Source: Elephas maximus indicus (Eukaryota > Chordata > Mammalia > Proboscidea > Elephantidae). Taken from it: a DNA stretch of 64,000 nt. The notes beneath the pieces are model-generated. The model was given only the letters and a program-made list of their open reading frames with translations. It was not told the origin of the DNA and did not search any database. A program made the position numbers and the translations under genes. This document shows positions 24,025-34,700 of this stretch, in pieces (the stretch's first letter is position 1; every line of letters begins with the position of its first letter). The stretch covers positions 40,700,249-40,764,248 of the forward strand of contig NC_064832.1 of NCBI RefSeq assembly GCF_024166365.1, in the 5' to 3' direction.

Positions 24025-24362
24025 GGCTGTGGTGGGCCAGTGGTAGAATTCTCACCTTCCATGTGAGAGATCCAGGTTCGATTTCTGGCCAATGTACCTC
24101 ACCTGCAACCACCACCTGTCTGTTAGTGGAGGGCTGTGTGTTGCTGTGATGATGAGCAGGTTTCAGCGAAGCTTCCAAGCTAAGACAAACTGGGAAGAGA
24201 GGCCTTGTGATTTACTTCTGAAATCAGCTAGTATAAGCCCTATGGATCACAATGGTTCCATCTGCAATTGATCATGGTGCAAGATTGGGCAGCATTTTGT
24301 TTCATTGTGTGTTGGGTCACTACGAGTCGGGGGCAGACTCAAGGACAGCTAAAGACAACAAA
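24025..24362 (+). mobile_element. SINE with tRNA-Gly-like head
   Basis: The head is CCAGTGGTAGAATTCTCACC with TTCC in the anticodon loop and GGTTCGATTTCTGGCC as B box. The body (CTTCCAAGCTAAGACA, TTACTTCTGAAATCAGC) resembles the RTE 5' region. The tail (GGGCAGCATTTTGTTTCATT, then GTCACTACGAGTCGG) resembles the RTE 3' end. It splits a MIR (23965-24020 and 24363-24470). Confidence 0.85.
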
Positions 24363-24471
24363 AACCTATTATAAGTTACTTTACTTCTCCAAGCCTCACT
24401 TTTCCCAAATGTAAAATGGTTTAATGAGTTAACCTTATAAGGTTGTGAGGATTAAATTAGATAAATCAAAT

Positions 24472-25300
24472 CAAACCCATTGCCATCAAGTTGGTTCTGA
24501 CTCATGGTGACCCCATATGCTTCTGAACTGTGCTCCATAGGATTTTCAATGGCTATAATATATATTTTTTAATTATACACCTTGCCGTACACTCCTAATT
24601 GCTCTTCCCCTAATGAGACAGCACAGTCCTTCCCTCCACTCTCTCTCCTGACGTCCATTGGGGCAGCTTCTGGCCCCCTCTGCCCTCTCATCTCCCCTCC
24701 AGACAGGAGATGCCAACATAGTCTCATGTGTCTACTTGATCCAAGAAGCTCATTTTTCACCAGTATCATTTTACATCCCATATTCCAGTCCAAGCCCTGT
24801 CTGAAGAGTTGGCTTTGGGAATGGATCCTGTCTTGGGCTAACAGAAGGTCTGGGGACCATGGCCTCTGGGGTCCCTCTAGTCCCAGTCTGACCACTAAGT
24901 CTGGTCTTTTTATGAGAATTTGGGGTCTGTATCCCACTGCTCTCCTGCTCCCTCAGGGGTTCTCTGTTGTGTCCCTGTTAGGGCAGTCATCAGTTGTGGC
25001 CGGGCACCATTTAGTTCTTCTGGTCTCAGGCTGATGTAGTCTCTGGCTTATGTGGTCCTTTCTGTCTCTTAGGCTCATAATTACCTTGTGTCTTTGGTGT
25101 TCTTCATTCTTCCTTGCTTCAGGTGGGCTGAGATCAATTGATGCATCTTAGCTGGCCGCTTGCTAGCGTTTAAAACCCCAGATGAATGGCTGTAATCCTA
25201 CAGAGGTAGATCACCAGGCCTCTCTTCTGAAGCATTGTTGGGTGGATTCAAGCTGCCAACCTTTCTGTTAGTAGCTGAGCGGTAACTGTACTATTCCAAA
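24472..25300 (-). mobile_element. AfroSINE split by family A retroposon
   Basis: SINE parts are at 24472-24559 and 25185-25300. The inserted family A element (24560-25184, minus) is flanked by AATGGCT(A/G)TAAT at 24548-24559 and 25185-25196. Confidence 0.85.
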
Positions 25301-25301
25301 A

Positions 25302-25466
25302 AAACCCAAACCTGTTGCCGTTGATTCCGATTTCGATTCTGACGCACAGCAACCCTACAGGACAGAGTAGAACTGCCCCATAGGGTTTCCAGGGAGTAGC
25401 TGGTGATTTGGAACTGCTGACCTTTTGGTCAGCAGCCAAGGTCAACCACTGCGCCACCAGGGCTCC
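25302..25466 (-). mobile_element. AfroSINE
   Basis: Complete reverse copy from AACCTGTTGCCGTTGATTCC to CGCCACCAGGGCTCC, with flanking TGTACTATTCCA and TGTACCATTCAA as probable target duplications. Confidence 0.9.
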
Positions 25467-25599
25467 ATTGTACCATTCAATTAAATAATACCTTTAAATA
25501 GATAACACCTGTAAAATGCTTAATACAGTGCCTGGAACAAAGTAATCACACATAAAATGTATCTTCCTTATTATGTGGCCATCCTAATTTGGATAGTGC

Positions 25600-26290
25600 C
25601 CCTGAAAGCAGACGCTGAAACCAGAACTTGAGTGTTGTTGTTTATGGGTGCCATCGAATCAATTTTTGACTCCTAGCAACCCTATAGGACAAAGTAGAAC
25701 TGCTTCATGGAGTTTTCTTGGCTATAATCCCTATGGAAGCAGATCACCAGCTCTTTCTGTCATGGAGCTGCTGGGTGGGTTTGAACTGCCAACCTTTTGG
25801 TTAGCAGCTGAATGTGTAATTGTACCACAGATAGTTTATTTGGAAGATGATCCCAGGAAACACAAGTGAAGGAGTGAGGAAAGTGAGACAAGGAGGGGAG
25901 AAAAGCCCATAAAGTGTGTGTTACTGAGTGAGTTACTACTGTGGGAAACTGGGGCTCAAATTCACTGGAACCCTCAGAGGAACTGCGTAGAACACAGCTG
26001 AAAGTGGTCCTTCCAAGGAATTGGAAAGCTGGGGTATTTATCCACCGACTCTTTTCCCTAGTTGTTTGAGGGTTGTCCCTCAGACCTTCAATCCCCAGTA
26101 CTCCTAGGCTGTACTGTACACAGGCCGAACAAGCTTCTGTGGCCCCAACACTGGCAAAAGCCCTCAACAGGTCTCCAGCAGCAGAGACCCTGGTGCTTGT
26201 GATGGAGCCTGTCTTAGTGGAGTTGGCTCTGAGCTAAGCTCAGAGGTGGGCAGAGGAATATGGGGCAGAACATCATATCTGCTACAGCAG
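25600..26290 (-). mobile_element. Old LTR-like repeat split by an AfroSINE (-)
   Basis: GCTGAAACCAGAACTTGAGTG resumes after a SINE (25637-25830) with AGTTTATTTGGAAGATGATC. This looks like an old LTR in reverse. Family uncertain; no coding part. Confidence 0.4.
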
Positions 26291-26374
26291 AGTGAAGGGA
26301 CAATTAAAAATGCTTAAAAGGTTGAATCAGTGGGCCTTGACTGATTGGATATTGGAAGTAAGAAATAGAGTGGC

Positions 26375-27060
26375 TCTAGTTTGGTGAGTAGTGTCTGGGA
26401 TTTTGAAAGCTTATGAGCAGCCATCTAAGACACAACTATTGGTCTCTATTCATCTGGAGCAAAAGAGAAAGAAGATTCAGAGAAGGAATTGGATTACAGG
26501 ACTATTTGTCCCTATGAAATATCGCCTCCTCTACCTTGAGACCAGAAGAACTAGATGGTGCCCCGCTACTATACTGAATGCTCTGATCAGGATCACAATA
26601 TATGGATCCTGACAGAAAGGGAGAAAAACGTGGAACAGAACTTCAAATTCTTAAAGAATCTGGACTTACTGAACCCATGAGGCTGGAAGAATCCCTGAGA
26701 ATCTTGCCCTGAGATAGTCTTTAAACCTTGAAGCAAAACTATCCCTGAAGACACCTTTAAACTGAATAGTAGTTTAGTTCAAAAATTTAAGAATGTCTCC
26801 CTTGAGTACTGTGCTGTTTTAAAAATTATCTACGTGAGATCAAATGGACAACAGCTACTTTAAAGCACAGATGAGAAGTTTGGGGGGCAGTGAGTCCAAG
26901 TTAATGGGAGTGAAACAACTAGAACAGAAATAATGAGAATGTTGATACAATGTGAAGAATGTAACCCATGTCACTGAAAATTATGTGTAGAAATCATTGA
27001 ATGCGAGCATGTTTTGCTGCGTATATTTTCACCAAAAATACAATATTAAAAAAAAAAAAA
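26375..27060 (+). mobile_element. L1-mobilised retroposon, family B
   Basis: It contains ACTAGATGGTGCCCCGCTAC (the block shared with families A and C) and ends CATGTTTTGCTGCGTATATT then TTCACCAAAAATACAAT and poly(A). Confidence 0.7.
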
Positions 27061-27359
27061 GTAAGAAAGTAAAAAAAAAAAAGAAAGAGAGTGGAATATT
27101 TTGGGTTTGGTCTAAAAATTGCAGTACCATTTACAGTTGCCAGAGATGGGTAGTTTAGGGGGTAATGGTGTCAGACAATGGGGAATGGTCTTGGTTGGGC
27201 ATGTTGAATTGAAGGAACCTTACTAGGCTGGCAAACAGAGTTTTCCTAATTCTGTAGTGAACTATGCAGGGTTCAATTTGACATGTTGAAATTCCTTAAA
27301 CATGCTTTTTGGGAGCAAATCCTGTACTCTGATAATGAATGAAAATCTCCCCCTCCACC

Positions 27360-27403
27360 CCACTAAAAAAAAAAAAAAAAAAATTTTTTTTTTTCCACTA
27401 AAA
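27360..27403. repeat. A19/T11 inverted block between direct repeats
   Basis: A run of 19 A (27365-27383) is followed at once by 11 T (27384-27394). The block is flanked by CCACTAAAA at 27360-27368 and 27395-27403. Confidence 0.8.
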
Positions 27404-28480
27404 GAGCACATTTAATCTGTTGGTTTAAATGATGGCTTTTAGAACAGCCTGGTATCTCTTTCTACCTGCTGTCCACTCGTTAGTTGACTTCGACCCTGTT
27501 GGTGAATTCCATTGCAGATTGTCCCCCTCTAAAGAAAAGGAATAATAAATACTCTCTTGAGTTATTGCACGCCTGTTGAAAACCAAGACAGCGCTTTCAA
27601 AGTCCTTCTCAGTTGTTGCAGAGCACAGTACCACATCAAGTGTTGTATTACTTTGCTTCAGTTTGCTTTCAAAACTTACAGCCATCCAATTATCCTTGTG
27701 TTACTGAATTCAGGACTAAAGTGCATATGCTTGTTTTCTAAAATGGAATTTTTTATAAGATAAAAGCTTATATTTGCCAAGTGGAATAAGCCAGAAATTT
27801 AGCTAAATATGGCATGGAACTCATCCTGATTATAATTTTTTTCCCTCTCCATGTGCGTATATATTTGTATTTGGAGACATGCATCCTGTTTTTGCTCTAT
27901 TTCAGAGTGCATTTTTCAATAGACTTTGAAACCACTTACATTTTAATTTTCTGAAGTGGTTTCCTTGATGGATATTTTATTATAGGAAGCATAGGACATC
28001 CAAGTCAATGGGGCCAGAGACGAAAATGTGAAAGAGGTAAAGTCTGGCTTTAGCTTTCTCTCTCAAGGTGACTTCTCTCTTCCCCAAGGGCCCTCCCATA
28101 ACCTATCACTGCGAAGGTACCCAAGGGTTGCTGGCCTCCACCTCCAGAGAGACATCTGTGGCACCATCATAAACCTCTAGTGCTTGCAGGTTTGCCTGTG
28201 ATGTTCCCTTTAGCCTCATTTGTTTGTAGAGTGTTGACTGCTCTAGGAGGTGGTGAGTTTGCCTGTGATAATTCCCTTTAGCCATCCTTGTTTGTAGAGT
28301 ATTGATGACTCAGAAGGCTCTGGTCTACATGATGAAAGTGGAAGAGGTAAAGAAGGCAAATTAGTGTCAGAACAAGGCCAGACATCCGGGGTCTACTTCA
28401 TCTTCCTTAGTGGTTGGGGCTTCCCTGCTAGCTGTGGTGGAGACAGTCTCCAAAGAAAGGCAAGAAAAGATGACAGGACA
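27404..28480. other. Repeat-poor unique sequence
   Basis: The longest stretch outside the PCDH8 zone without a recognised mobile element. A minus-strand open frame of 86 codons (27685-27425) resembles nothing I know. It contains a 67-base tandem duplication at 28190-28323. Confidence 0.5.
28190..28323. repeat. 67-base imperfect tandem duplication
   Basis: Unit 1 is 28190-28256 and unit 2 is 28257-28323. Both begin GTTTGCCTGTGAT and share TTCCCTTTAGCC and TTGTTTGTAGAGT. Confidence 0.8.
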
Positions 28481-28481
28481 T

Positions 28482-28555
28482 ACTGAGTGCTTACTATAAG
28501 CCAGGTATTGTGCTAAGTATTCTCCATATATATAATCTCATTTAATTTAATAAAG
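28482..28555 (-). mobile_element. MIR fragment
   Basis: GAGTGCTTACTATAAGCCAG and GTGCTAAGTATTCTCC are the reversed MIR 3' end. Confidence 0.75.
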
Positions 28556-28958
28556 GTGTCCCTGGGTAGTGCAACTCATAGTGACCCTATAGGACAGAGT
28601 AGAACTGCCCCATAGGGTTTCCAAGGAGCGCCTGGTGGATTTGAACTGCCGAACTTTTGGTTAGCAGCCGAGCTCTTAACCACTACGCCATCAGGGTTTC
28701 CATAGGGTTGCTATGAATCGGAATCGACTCGACAGCAACGAGTTTTTTGTTTGGTTTAGGTAGTGCAAATGGTTAATGTGCTTGGCTACTACCTGAAAGG
28801 TTGAAGGTTTGAGTCCATCCAGAGATGCCTCAAAAGAAAGGCCTGGCAACCTTTTTTTTAAAAAAGTCAGCCACCGAAAACCCTGTGGAGTACAGTTCTG
28901 CTCTGACACACATAAGGTCACCATGAGTCAAAATCAACTCAATGGCAACTGGAAATGT
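28556..28958 (+). mobile_element. AfroSINE split by an internally inverted AfroSINE
   Basis: The outer plus-strand SINE (28556-28574, 28759-28958) has been hit by another SINE bounded by GGTAGTGCAA at 28565-28574 and 28759-28768. The inner SINE has its 5' part in reverse (28575-28700) followed by its 3' tail in forward orientation (28701-28758). Confidence 0.85.
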
Positions 28959-28999
28959 AATAAAACAACTTATTTTCATAAAAATATGCTTGAGATTAA

Positions 29000-29449
29000 A
29001 CATTTCTAGAGAAAAGCAGAAGGCTCCTTTCATACAGGCCCTGTTTCTCTGAGAGCCCTTTCTCCTGTCTCTTAGAAGATCCTCCTTCTTCTCTTTTCAT
29101 TTTGTTTAAACAAACACATAAAATTTTTTTTTTTTTTTTTTTTATATCAGGACTGAATAATGTGTTTGATTTTTTTAAAGTTCCAAAGTAAAAACAAGAT
29201 TTTTAATGGTCATTTCTCTAAGGGGGAAAAAAAATATCACTGTGAAGTCTGAAAGGTTTTGAAAACCAAATTTTTTGGAATAATGAAATCGCTTACACAG
29301 TACAAAATAAATAATGACAATAACATTGTACTTTTGAAGGACACAAGCAAGCAAACCACAGTCAGAAACTGGAGGCTTTTGGGCTGCCAAAAACCCACTG
29401 CTGTCCCACGGGATTATTCATTCTGCTCTGCACTTACCCGACTGGCTCA
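29000..29449. other. Unique AT-rich sequence
   Basis: No gene seen. A poly(T) run lies at about 29128-29145. Confidence 0.45.
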
Positions 29450-29655
29450 AGGAGCCCTGGTGACACAAATGGCTCAGTGCTCATCTGCTAACTGTAAGGT
29501 TAGTGGTTCAAACCCACCCAGCCATTTTCCGGGAGAAAGACCTGGCCATCTGCTTCCGTAAAGGTTACATTAGGAAACCCTACTGGGCAGCTCTACTCCA
29601 TCACATGGGGTCGCTATGAGTCCAAAATAAACTCAAGGGCACCTAACACCACCAC
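29450..29655 (+). mobile_element. AfroSINE
   Basis: It begins AGGAGCCCTGGTGACACAAA and ends GGGTCGCTATGAGTCCAA...CACCTAACACC. It is the last SINE before the SINE-free PCDH8 zone. Confidence 0.9.
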
Positions 29656-30085
29656 CACTACCCTGGAGTCCCTCCTCTTGGGCCTAGTCATCATGGCTCT
29701 GGATGAACAGGTTTCTTTAAAGACCTGAGGCCTGCAAAGGCTGAGTTCCTCAGGCGCATGCGCAGCTCGGTTGCCTGAAGAAACCACTGAACTTTGCACA
29801 GGCGGTGGGTGGCGAAGCACTTGTGTGCACCTACCCTGCTGTTCAGCTTGGAGCCACCACTGGTTTCAATTATGACTTCAACAGGCAGCTTGGAGGGCTT
29901 CTCTATTCATTATGGTGCCTCACACTCTATAATTAGTAATAAAGGAACACAGGCACTTCACAAATACAAAGGACTAAACAATAATCAGGCAGTAAAGGCA
30001 ATGCACTGGGACTTTTTCACCTAACTCTTTCATGTTTATTAAAAAAAGAAAAAGAAAAACAAACTTTTTTCACTACATCATTTTT
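29656..30085. other. Unique intergenic sequence
   Basis: Nothing recognised. Confidence 0.5.
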
Positions 30086-30089
30086 CTGC

Positions 30090-30302
30090 CCTAAACTGGC
30101 CTGGAATTTCACCCTGGACAGTCACCTGACTATGATTTTGGGCACTTTACCTAACCTCCCGGTGCAAAATGGAGATGATACTTCCCCTCTCATGGGGGTA
30201 GCTGTGAGGATGAAATGAATTAATTCTTACAGAGTGCTTTTTATGGAGCTCCAGTCACAAAGATCACTCAGTAAATGCTAGCTCTCATTATCATCACCAT
30301 TT
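30090..30302 (+). mobile_element. MIR
   Basis: GGCACTTTACCTAACCTCCC, GCAAAATGGAGATGATACTT and GCTGTGAGGATGAAATGAAT occur in MIR order. Confidence 0.85.
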
Positions 30303-30454
30303 TAATTTGCAAATGAAAAGAGTGCATTGTTAAGAGCAGGTATTCCTGAAACAGAAATATTTGGCTAGAAAGAAATTGCAGAAGTTTAGGGAAGGGTAAA
30401 TTTTTTTTCTGTTTATTATATGGCTTTATACCTCTAGAGTGTTTTTTTTTTTAA

Positions 30455-30865
30455 TTTAACCTTCTATTATATACGCTATCAGATATAAACACATAAATTG
30501 AGAGATAGAAATAATGAATCTTCCTACACGCACCCATACCAGCACTGACAAACGTTTTATCAATCGTTTCATATTCCCACCCCTCCTGTTTTTTCTTTTC
30601 CTGGAATATTTTAAAGCAAATCTTTGGCATCATGCCATTTCACCCATAAACTTGGGTGTCTTTTTAATACCAGCATCCCTGATATGCTAAGAGCTCACTG
30701 GGACTATGTCTTCTTCGCCTTTGGTCTCCAGCTCCTAGAGGAGTTAATGGCAGCTTGTAATACTCTGCAGATGTTTGCTTACTTAATGAATGAACAACCC
30801 TAACTTAGCTTTCCTCCACTTTTTGGTAGATGCTTAATAAATACTCACTGAGTGAATAAATTAGG
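30455..30865. mobile_element. L1-like (-) then L2-like (+) remnants
   Basis: 30478-30660 resembles a reversed L1 3'UTR (GGAATATTTTAAAGCAAATC). 30680-30865 has GGACTATGTCTTCTTCGCC, AATGAATGAACAA and GCTTAATAAATACTCACTG, as in L2 3' ends. Confidence 0.5.
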
Positions 30866-31133
30866 GCAGGAATTTTATAGAGTGCTTGATATATATGAAG
30901 ATGCACACACTTTTTTAAAAAAAAACAAGTATTTTTAATAACTTGGTGAAATTTCCCAATAGTTGATCTCTCAGAGGTTTAATATTGCCATGAACATTAA
31001 TTATTTGAACTGGCTCAAATAAATAGAACTTGAAAGAAGGCTTAATTCTGGTACTCAAATTATCTGTTGATGTCTGACTATAGGTAACTCCATGAAAAGC
31101 AATTAGCAGATTCTTCAAACACATGACAAATCC

Positions 31134-31705
31134 TTTATTACTGTGCTTATAAGTGACATGGTTTACAGAAATCCAAATGTAATTAAATAACATTGAACTT
31201 GAAATCTACCACAGACTCAAGATATACAAGTTATACTTGGCAAGGCAAAATTTCTCAAACACTAGATTGTTTCAGATGAAAGAAATTTCCATTCAGTAAT
31301 TCCAACATATTTTTTTTTTTTGTCTTACAGACAGTTCCTTTGGCAATAACGTCCACTTTAGCTTTTAGTATATAAAAATATAACAAAATTTAATTATATA
31401 CAAACATTACATTACACAATGTACAGGTTAAAAACACTAAGAAAACGGCAAGCCGAAAGTGAACTTAAAATCCATAGCATGATAAGAAAAATTAAATACT
31501 GCACACATTTCATAAAAGTTACATTGACTACTTTTTTCCGTTTGTTTGCAAATACCAAACAGTACTCATGTGATTGGAAACAGCTTCCAACAACTTCATT
31601 TTAAGGCACGTCTTGCATATTTATATATACAACACTGACACCGGTCAATTAACTTAGGGGCTTCTCAGAATGGCCTGTATGTGTGTGAAGACATGCAGCG
31701 TGGGA
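31134..31705 (-). other. PCDH8: PCDH8 3'UTR, candidate end
   Basis: AT-rich sequence after the stop codon with no known repeat. A minus-strand AATAAA lies at 31139-31134, followed downstream by a GT-rich run (TGTCATGTGTTTG), which fits a cleavage/polyadenylation site giving a 3'UTR of about 0.6 kb. Another AATAAA at 30417-30412 would give a longer form, but L2-like and L1-like sequence lies between. The end point is a guess between these. Confidence 0.5.
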
Positions 31706-34700
31706 TTACACATTTTCATTGGCCTCCTTCTTCGGGGACAGGTACCTACCAGGGGGGGACTGGTAGAGAGGGACGCTGATCTCCTGCAGGTCTGGGAGCC
31801 TCCCCGGGCGGGGCGGGGAGAGGAGAGTGACTGTCCTGTCATAGTCCCTGTGCAGCACTTTCTCATAGACACTCTGCAGCCCCACTGTCTTGGGCAGCTG
31901 GGCCTGGTAGTAATTGTCCCTTCGCAGGGGATCCCGAGGCAGGGACGTGCTCTTACAGAAGGTGGACATCTGGGCTGGTGGGTGAGGCAGAGGAGGCGCA
32001 TTGGGCCCCCCGCAGGAGGGACTCCAGCATCGGTCTGAGTGGCCGAGGATCTTACACTCCGCGGTGCACGCCCACAGTCCTAGCGTAAGAGTAAGGGAAG
32101 AGAGCATGATGGTTATTACTGGGATTAACACACCTGGGCCTCCATCTTCAGAATGTCAGACAGGGTCAGGGAGGCTGAAGAGAAAAGCATGTAAGAAGAT
32201 GAACACTGTGACTCAAGATTTGAAAGGCGCATGGCTTCCTGTGAAATCACCTTAACAGCAAGCTGGCGCCGCATCTTTATCTGGCTAGCACCACCCCTCC
32301 CTCCGCCTAACAGGGTGGGAGTGTACATTACTCAAATGGTGGAGCTGCCTCGACTGGGTATTTTGAAATTTACTGTATGAGGCAAGCCTGGGTTCGCCAC
32401 TCAGAGGAGTGGGGGAAAAAATTGGGAGCGAGAAGGGGGTTGGGAACCGAGATGAGAGGAGGGAAGCAAGGCGGGAGGGGAAGAACGCTGAACTTGGTGG
32501 GGAAGAAGAGTCCTCACCACTCTGCATGTGGTTGATGAGATCCTTTTTCAGAGCATCCCCGCTGATGTCGGAATCGCTGTCGTTGAAATCACTATCCCCT
32601 TTGCCGCTGTCTTTGCCGCTGAACTTCTCCGCTTCTCGGCCGGAGATGGTGTTGAACGAGTGCCCCTTCCAGACGGCCACAGGGGGCGCCGGCTCCTTCC
32701 CGAAGCCGGGGGAGACACCGTAGGGCTGCAGCAGGGAATAGGGTGGGTTCGAGAGTTGGACAAGAAACAAAAACAAAAAGAAGTACCATAAGTTAAGCGT
32801 CTCCTGAGCGCGACCTCCCCGAGCCCTCCTGTTCCTTCCCCCAGCCTGTCCGCAGAGCACGGAGGGGGGCGCCCAGCCGAAGGAAGGCCTCACCTCGGCG
32901 TGCGCGCCGCGGAGCCGCTGCTGCCCCTCGAAGTGACAGGCGCTTTCCCCCGTGGCGCTGCCGCCCTCCGAGCCCGGCACTTCGGCCGCGGCGACCGCGG
33001 GTGGGGGCGCGTCGGCCGCGGGGCTGCCAAAGGGCGCTTTGCCACTGCCAGGGAAGGTGAGGACGTCGAACATGTTGGGCCTGGGCCCGGCTCCCCGGGC
33101 GGCCTCCTCCGGGGAGCCGGGAGCCGAGGATCCGCCGCCCGCCGCCCCGGGCCGCTCTTCCCGGAGGGCCCCCCCTTTGCGCACCTCCTTCTTGCGGCGG
33201 TTGCAGGTGGTGGCGATGGCGATGATGGCGGCGAGCAGCAGCGTGCAACTCCCGGCCAGCACGATGATGACGATCAGCGGCGTGTCCCACTGCAGCGCTG
33301 GCCCCGATGCCCCGAGCCGAGAGCCGGGCGGGCGGGAGCGCTCCGTGCCCCTAGCACTGCCAGACCCCTCCGGCCCGCGCTCTCCGCCTGCTGTTACTAC
33401 GAAGCTGACGGTGGCGCTAGTAGAGAGAGGGGGGAGGCCGCCGTCGGAAACTACCAGCAGCGCCCGGAACACGCGGCCGGGCAGCTCTTGCGAGAGGTCC
33501 CCAGTGAGCACGATCTCCCCCGTGCGGCGGTCGATGGCGAAGGCTTCGCGCGGCTCCTGCTGCAGCAGATCGAAGACCAGTTCCCCGTTGGCGCCTTCGT
33601 CCGCGTCCCGGGCCTGTACACGCGCCACCGCTGAGTCCCTGGCCGTGCGTCCGGGAACTGCCACTTCTAGGGAGCCGTTGGCCGGCGCCGGGTGCACCAG
33701 GACTGGCGCGTGGTCGTTCTGGTCCAGCACCCGCACTTGCACCATGGCGCTGCTGGAAAGCTGGGGGGAGCCGCCGTCGCTCGCCTGGATACGCACGTCG
33801 AGCTGGCGCAGCGCCTCATAGTCGAAGCTGCGCAGAGCATATATGGCCCCAGTGGCCGGGTCCACCGAGACGTAGGTGGACACTGCGCCCCCTGCTCGGC
33901 CCACCTCGGCTTCTAGCAGTCGGTAGGTGACCTGGCCGTTGCGTCCCAGGTCCGGGTCTCGGGCGGCTACGGTGGCCAAGTAGGCGCCGGGAGGGTTGTT
34001 CTCGCGCACCGACACCTCGTAGACCGGCCGCGTGAAAAGCGGCGCGTTGTCGTTTTCGTCGCCCACGCGCACCGTGTAGGGTCGCACGGTGCGCAGCGGG
34101 GGCGCGCCGCGGTCCTCTGCCACCAGCGTCAAGTTGTACTCGGCGATGCGTTCGCGGTCCAAAGATGCCGCGGTCACCACCAGGTAGCTGCCAGCGTAGG
34201 CCGGCTGCAGCCGAAAGTGCTCGTGCCCGTAGAGGGCGCAGCGCACCTGCCCGTTGGCGCCCGAGTCCCTGTCCGAGGTGCTGACCAGTGCCACCAGGCT
34301 CTCTCGCGCCGCCCCTTCCGGAACCAGCGACGTGGCGACAGCCTCCGGACTCCCAGACCCCCCCGACGAGGTCGTGTCCGACCCTCCGAGAGCAGCGGCG
34401 GCGGCAGCCGCGGCGAAGGGCGATGTGGCGGGCGCGCCCGGGGCTGCCAGCGGGGTGATGGCGATGTCGGGAGCGTTGTCGTTGACGTCGCGGATGCGCA
34501 CGATGACCTTGCAGGTGGCGGTGCGAGGTCCCGGGCCGCGATCCTGAGCCCGCACGTCCAGCTCGTAGGTGTCCTGCCGCTCGTAGTCCACGGGACCGGC
34601 CAGGGTGAGGCGGCCCGAGCGCGGGTCGAGCCGGAAGAGGCGGCGCGCTTCGGGCGGGGTTCGAGCGCCAAAGGAGAACACCACTTCGCCGTTGGGGCCC

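Noticed and set aside
24030..24098. Possible tRNA-Gly gene (also 3610-3675 and 7738-7800)
   Set aside because: Acceptor and arm pairs are decayed, the anticodon loop is altered, and each copy continues into a SINE body and tail. These are SINE heads.
27425..27685. 86-codon minus-strand frame as a small protein gene
   Set aside because: The sequence is unique but nothing links it to a protein family or to transcription; it is too short to stand alone.
32750..32790. Second transmembrane helix encoded in PCDH8 intron 1
   Set aside because: The hydrophobic run is the translation of the acceptor's T-rich tract; no independent evidence that it is translated.
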